From: JBDREF01 sp043820045
GTDB lineage: Bacteria; Planctomycetota; Phycisphaerae; Sedimentisphaerales; Anaerobacaceae
DNA length: 7,728 nucleotides
Assembly: GCA_043820045.1 (NCBI GenBank)
Contig: JBDREF010000382.1
Coordinates: forward strand, 1-7,728
Direction of reading: 5' to 3'
Shown here: positions 6,444 through 7,728 of the stretch, one piece after another
How the letters are laid out: the number at the start of each line of letters is the position of its first letter
How positions within the stretch are numbered: the first letter of the stretch is position 1
Position numbers and translations under genes: made by a program
The notes under the pieces: generated by a model
Database searches by the model: none
Seen by the model: only the letters and a program-made list of their open reading frames with translations
Told to the model about the DNA's origin: nothing

Positions 6444-6465
6444 CTCGGCATCCGATAACGCCGAG
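6444..6465. repeat. 6-bp inverted repeat CTCGGC/GCCGAG
   Basis: CTCGGC (6444-6449) and GCCGAG (6460-6465) are separated by 10 nt. No T-run follows on either strand. Its role is unclear; it may be a weak terminator or a structural element next to the tRNA remnant. Confidence 0.35.
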
Positions 6466-6527
6466 GGAGCGATGAAACCCCAATGAACATCATCTGCCCG
6501 ACGACGGACTTGCAGACTGCGTGGAAA

Positions 6528-6569
6528 CCGGAGTGATAGGATTCGAACCTACGGCCTCCTGCTCCCCAA
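6528..6569 (-). pseudogene. 3' half of a tRNA-Pro gene, likely att-site remnant
   Basis: On the minus strand I read an anticodon loop TTGGGGA (6569-6563; anticodon GGG, hence Pro), the 3' anticodon stem GCAGG (6562-6558), variable AGGCC (6557-6553), T arm GTAGG-TTCGAAT-CCTAT (6552-6536), 3' acceptor strand CACTCCG (6535-6529) and discriminator G (6528). No CCA is encoded. The upstream minus-strand sequence has no D arm and no CGGAGTG acceptor strand, and the 5' anticodon stem pairs imperfectly. Identity breaks off at the anticodon loop, a common crossover point for tyrosine recombinases. If the loop were read one base over, the anticodon would be TGG, still Pro. Confidence 0.7.
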
Positions 6570-6646
6570 ACCGGGACCACGTCTTCCTAACACCTTGTCA
6601 ATAAACAGCTTACCATAGGCAGCGCAAGGACTTGGACGCTGTTTTC

Positions 6647-6708
6647 GAACTGGCATCGAAATGGTTTAAGAACTGTTTTGGAACTGAAACTGCCACAGAA
6701 TTGCCACA
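6647..6708 (+). repeat. Short direct repeats with 11-bp spacing beside the tRNA remnant
   Basis: GAACTG occurs at 6647, 6670 and 6681, with AAACTG at 6687. TGCCACA occurs at 6691 and 6702. Two of the intervals are exactly 11 bp, one DNA turn. Repeats of this size near an att core can be integrase arm-type or excisionase sites, but they are short and chance cannot be excluded. Confidence 0.35.
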
Positions 6709-6764
6709 AATCTACTTCGTGACAATGAGAAGTATTTGTGTTGGGCTCGGGAAATCTCTTCTTG

Positions 6765-7728
6765 TCAATCGACTTTGGGCACTGACCAGATCGTCGCGGC
6801 GATGTAGCGCTCGGTGCGGGGTTCGTTCAGCCAGTAATAGACCGTAACAAGTTTGCCGTCCGGCCGTTGCACGGTCCGCGTATAGCCAATATCCGGTTCG
6901 CCCGCGCCGAAGCGCAGAACATATTCCCGCCCCCAGGTCGTACCGTCATCGCTACTTAAAACCGCACGGATCGTGCGCGGTTCGTTGCGATTGGCATAGG
7001 TGATGCAAAGATGTCCATCGGCGAGGCGGACCATGGAGGGCGGATTGCCGCTATATTCGCCGCCATCTTTAACGGGATTGGCCAGCCATTGCCAATTGAG
7101 ACCGCCGTCCTGCGAGCGGAACAGCTCGATGAAATTGTGCTGCGCGGGATCGTTGTCTCGACGGCGCAGGGCCACGAGGAAATCGCCGTTCGGCATGTGA
7201 GCCGAGGACGGCATAATCGAGTAGCCGTCCGGAGGTTCCGGCCCGATCCAGGCAAACTGGTTCCAATATTTGCCACCGGTTCGCGTGCGCGCACAAAACG
7301 GCCGGCCCTCTCGATCATTTGTTTTTTGTGCAGTGAGAAAGAGCATCAGGTCTTTCGGCCCGAGCACTTGATAATCGGTTCGTGCACGCAGATGCAAGTC
7401 GGCAAAGGGCAGACGGAAGGGGCCGCTCCAGGTTCGGCCTCTGTCTAATGAAATAAAGGCCATATCACCGCGGGCATTCAGAGCAAAACCCGGCGCATCG
7501 AACGCAATGTCCGTGGGAAACCGCCGTAGCTCGCCATCCGGATAACCGGCTTCGGAGACCAACCAGGTTTCGCCGCCATCCAAGCTCCGGGCAAGCATGC
7601 TGCTCTGTGGGCGGACAGGATCAATCTGATGCAAACCTTGCTTGTCCGGCGGCGCGAGATAGCCAAGGCTGAAGCCCACCAGGATTTCGTTACCCCACTG
7701 CCAGATGCCGTTGTTGGCCGGCCATCCC
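6765..7728 (-). CDS. Sialidase-like Asp-box (BNR) beta-propeller protein, N-terminus beyond window
   Basis: The frame is open from the right edge (visible start WPANNGIWQWGNEILVGFSLGYL) to TGA at 6765-6767, giving 320 visible residues. A GTG at 7679 can be read as a start, but upstream residues of the same frame continue the conserved W-G-NEILVGF strand, so the true start is outside. Four Asp boxes of the S-x-D-x-G-x-x-W type are visible: SLDGGETW (48-55), SLDRGRTW (93-100), SQDGGLNW (205-212) and SSDDGTTW (258-265). TRTGGKYW is a weaker fifth. This is a six-bladed propeller signature of sialidase-like proteins. Some members cleave terminal sialic acids or other sugars, but the catalytic N-terminal residues are not visible, so enzyme activity is unproven. 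The fold fits glycan foraging in PVC bacteria. It lies on the putative inserted side of the tRNA remnant. Confidence 0.9.
   Translation of the reverse strand, partial: GWPANNGIWQWGNEILVGFSLGYLAPPDKQGLHQIDPVRPQSSMLARSLDGGETWLVSEAGYPDGELRRFPTDIAFDAPGFALNARGDMAFISLDRGRTWSGPFRLPFADLHLRARTDYQVLGPKDLMLFLTAQKTNDREGRPFCARTRTGGKYWNQFAWIGPEPPDGYSIMPSSAHMPNGDFLVALRRRDNDPAQHNFIELFRSQDGGLNWQWLANPVKDGGEYSGNPPSMVRLADGHLCITYANRNEPRTIRAVLSSDDGTTWGREYVLRFGAGEPDIGYTRTVQRPDGKLVTVYYWLNEPRTERYIAATIWSVPKVD

Larger units (their letters stand above)
6191..6764. other. Gene-poor region between adhesin terminators and the sialidase-like gene
   Basis: I see no protein gene here. The 76-codon minus-strand frame at 6350-6580 merely reads through the tRNA remnant, and the 71-codon plus frame at 6632-6847 runs into the sialidase-like gene antisense. 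The region holds the candidate small RNA unit, a hairpin, the tRNA-Pro 3' fragment and the 11-bp-spaced repeats, each listed separately. Confidence 0.65.

Noticed and set aside
6528..6600. Complete tRNA-Pro gene.
   Set aside because: No D arm or 5' acceptor strand is present upstream, and the 5' anticodon stem is mismatched; only the 3' half is recognisable.
7011..7448. 145-codon plus-strand frame over the sialidase-like gene.
   Set aside because: It is antisense to a frame with four Asp boxes and has no features of its own.

Overview
The window carries three protein genes. At the left edge, on the minus strand, is most of a cytoplasmic multi-PAS sensor histidine kinase of the NarX/DegS type (HPK7), cut off by the window. 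In the centre, on the plus strand, is a complete 1188-residue secreted adhesin-like protein. It has a signal peptide, a filamentous-haemagglutinin (TPS) domain, a beta-helical stalk, three cadherin/Ig-like repeats and an unrecognised helical C-terminal domain. At the right edge, on the minus strand, is the 3' part of a sialidase-like Asp-box beta-propeller protein. TPS-type giant proteins with tandem cadherin-like repeats, Cys-bearing PAS domains and BNR/sialidase proteins together suggest an environmental bacterium of the Planctomycetota/PVC kind, perhaps Phycisphaerae-like. This is a guess from gene content, because no taxonomic marker gene is present.

The kinase and adhesin genes are divergent and separated by about 0.8 kb. 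Each has a near-consensus sigma70 promoter: TTGACA-N17-GATAAT for the kinase and a perfect TTGACA-N18-TATAAT for the adhesin. The adhesin promoter lies about 320 bp ahead of its gene and so makes a leader of about 310 nt. That leader can form several stems, including a long-range stem that ends in seven U just before the ribosome binding site. A local hairpin competes with that stem. This is the layout of an attenuator or riboswitch, although I cannot assign it to a known class.

Downstream of the adhesin are two strong GC-rich terminator hairpins. The gene-poor stretch that follows (about 6190-6764) contains an orphan unit: a sigma70-like promoter, a palindrome over the start site, a foldable RNA of about 106 nt and a hairpin with eight T. 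It looks like an unannotated small RNA gene. Next comes the 3' half of a proline tRNA without its 5' half, which looks like the displaced end of an integrative element (an att site). It is flanked by short repeats with 11-bp spacing. If so, the sialidase side (right) is the inserted DNA and the adhesin side is the chromosome.

The kinase probably works with a NarL-type response regulator beyond the left edge. Whether that pair controls the adhesin is only an inference from the divergent layout. No transposase, CRISPR array, rRNA or complete tRNA is visible.
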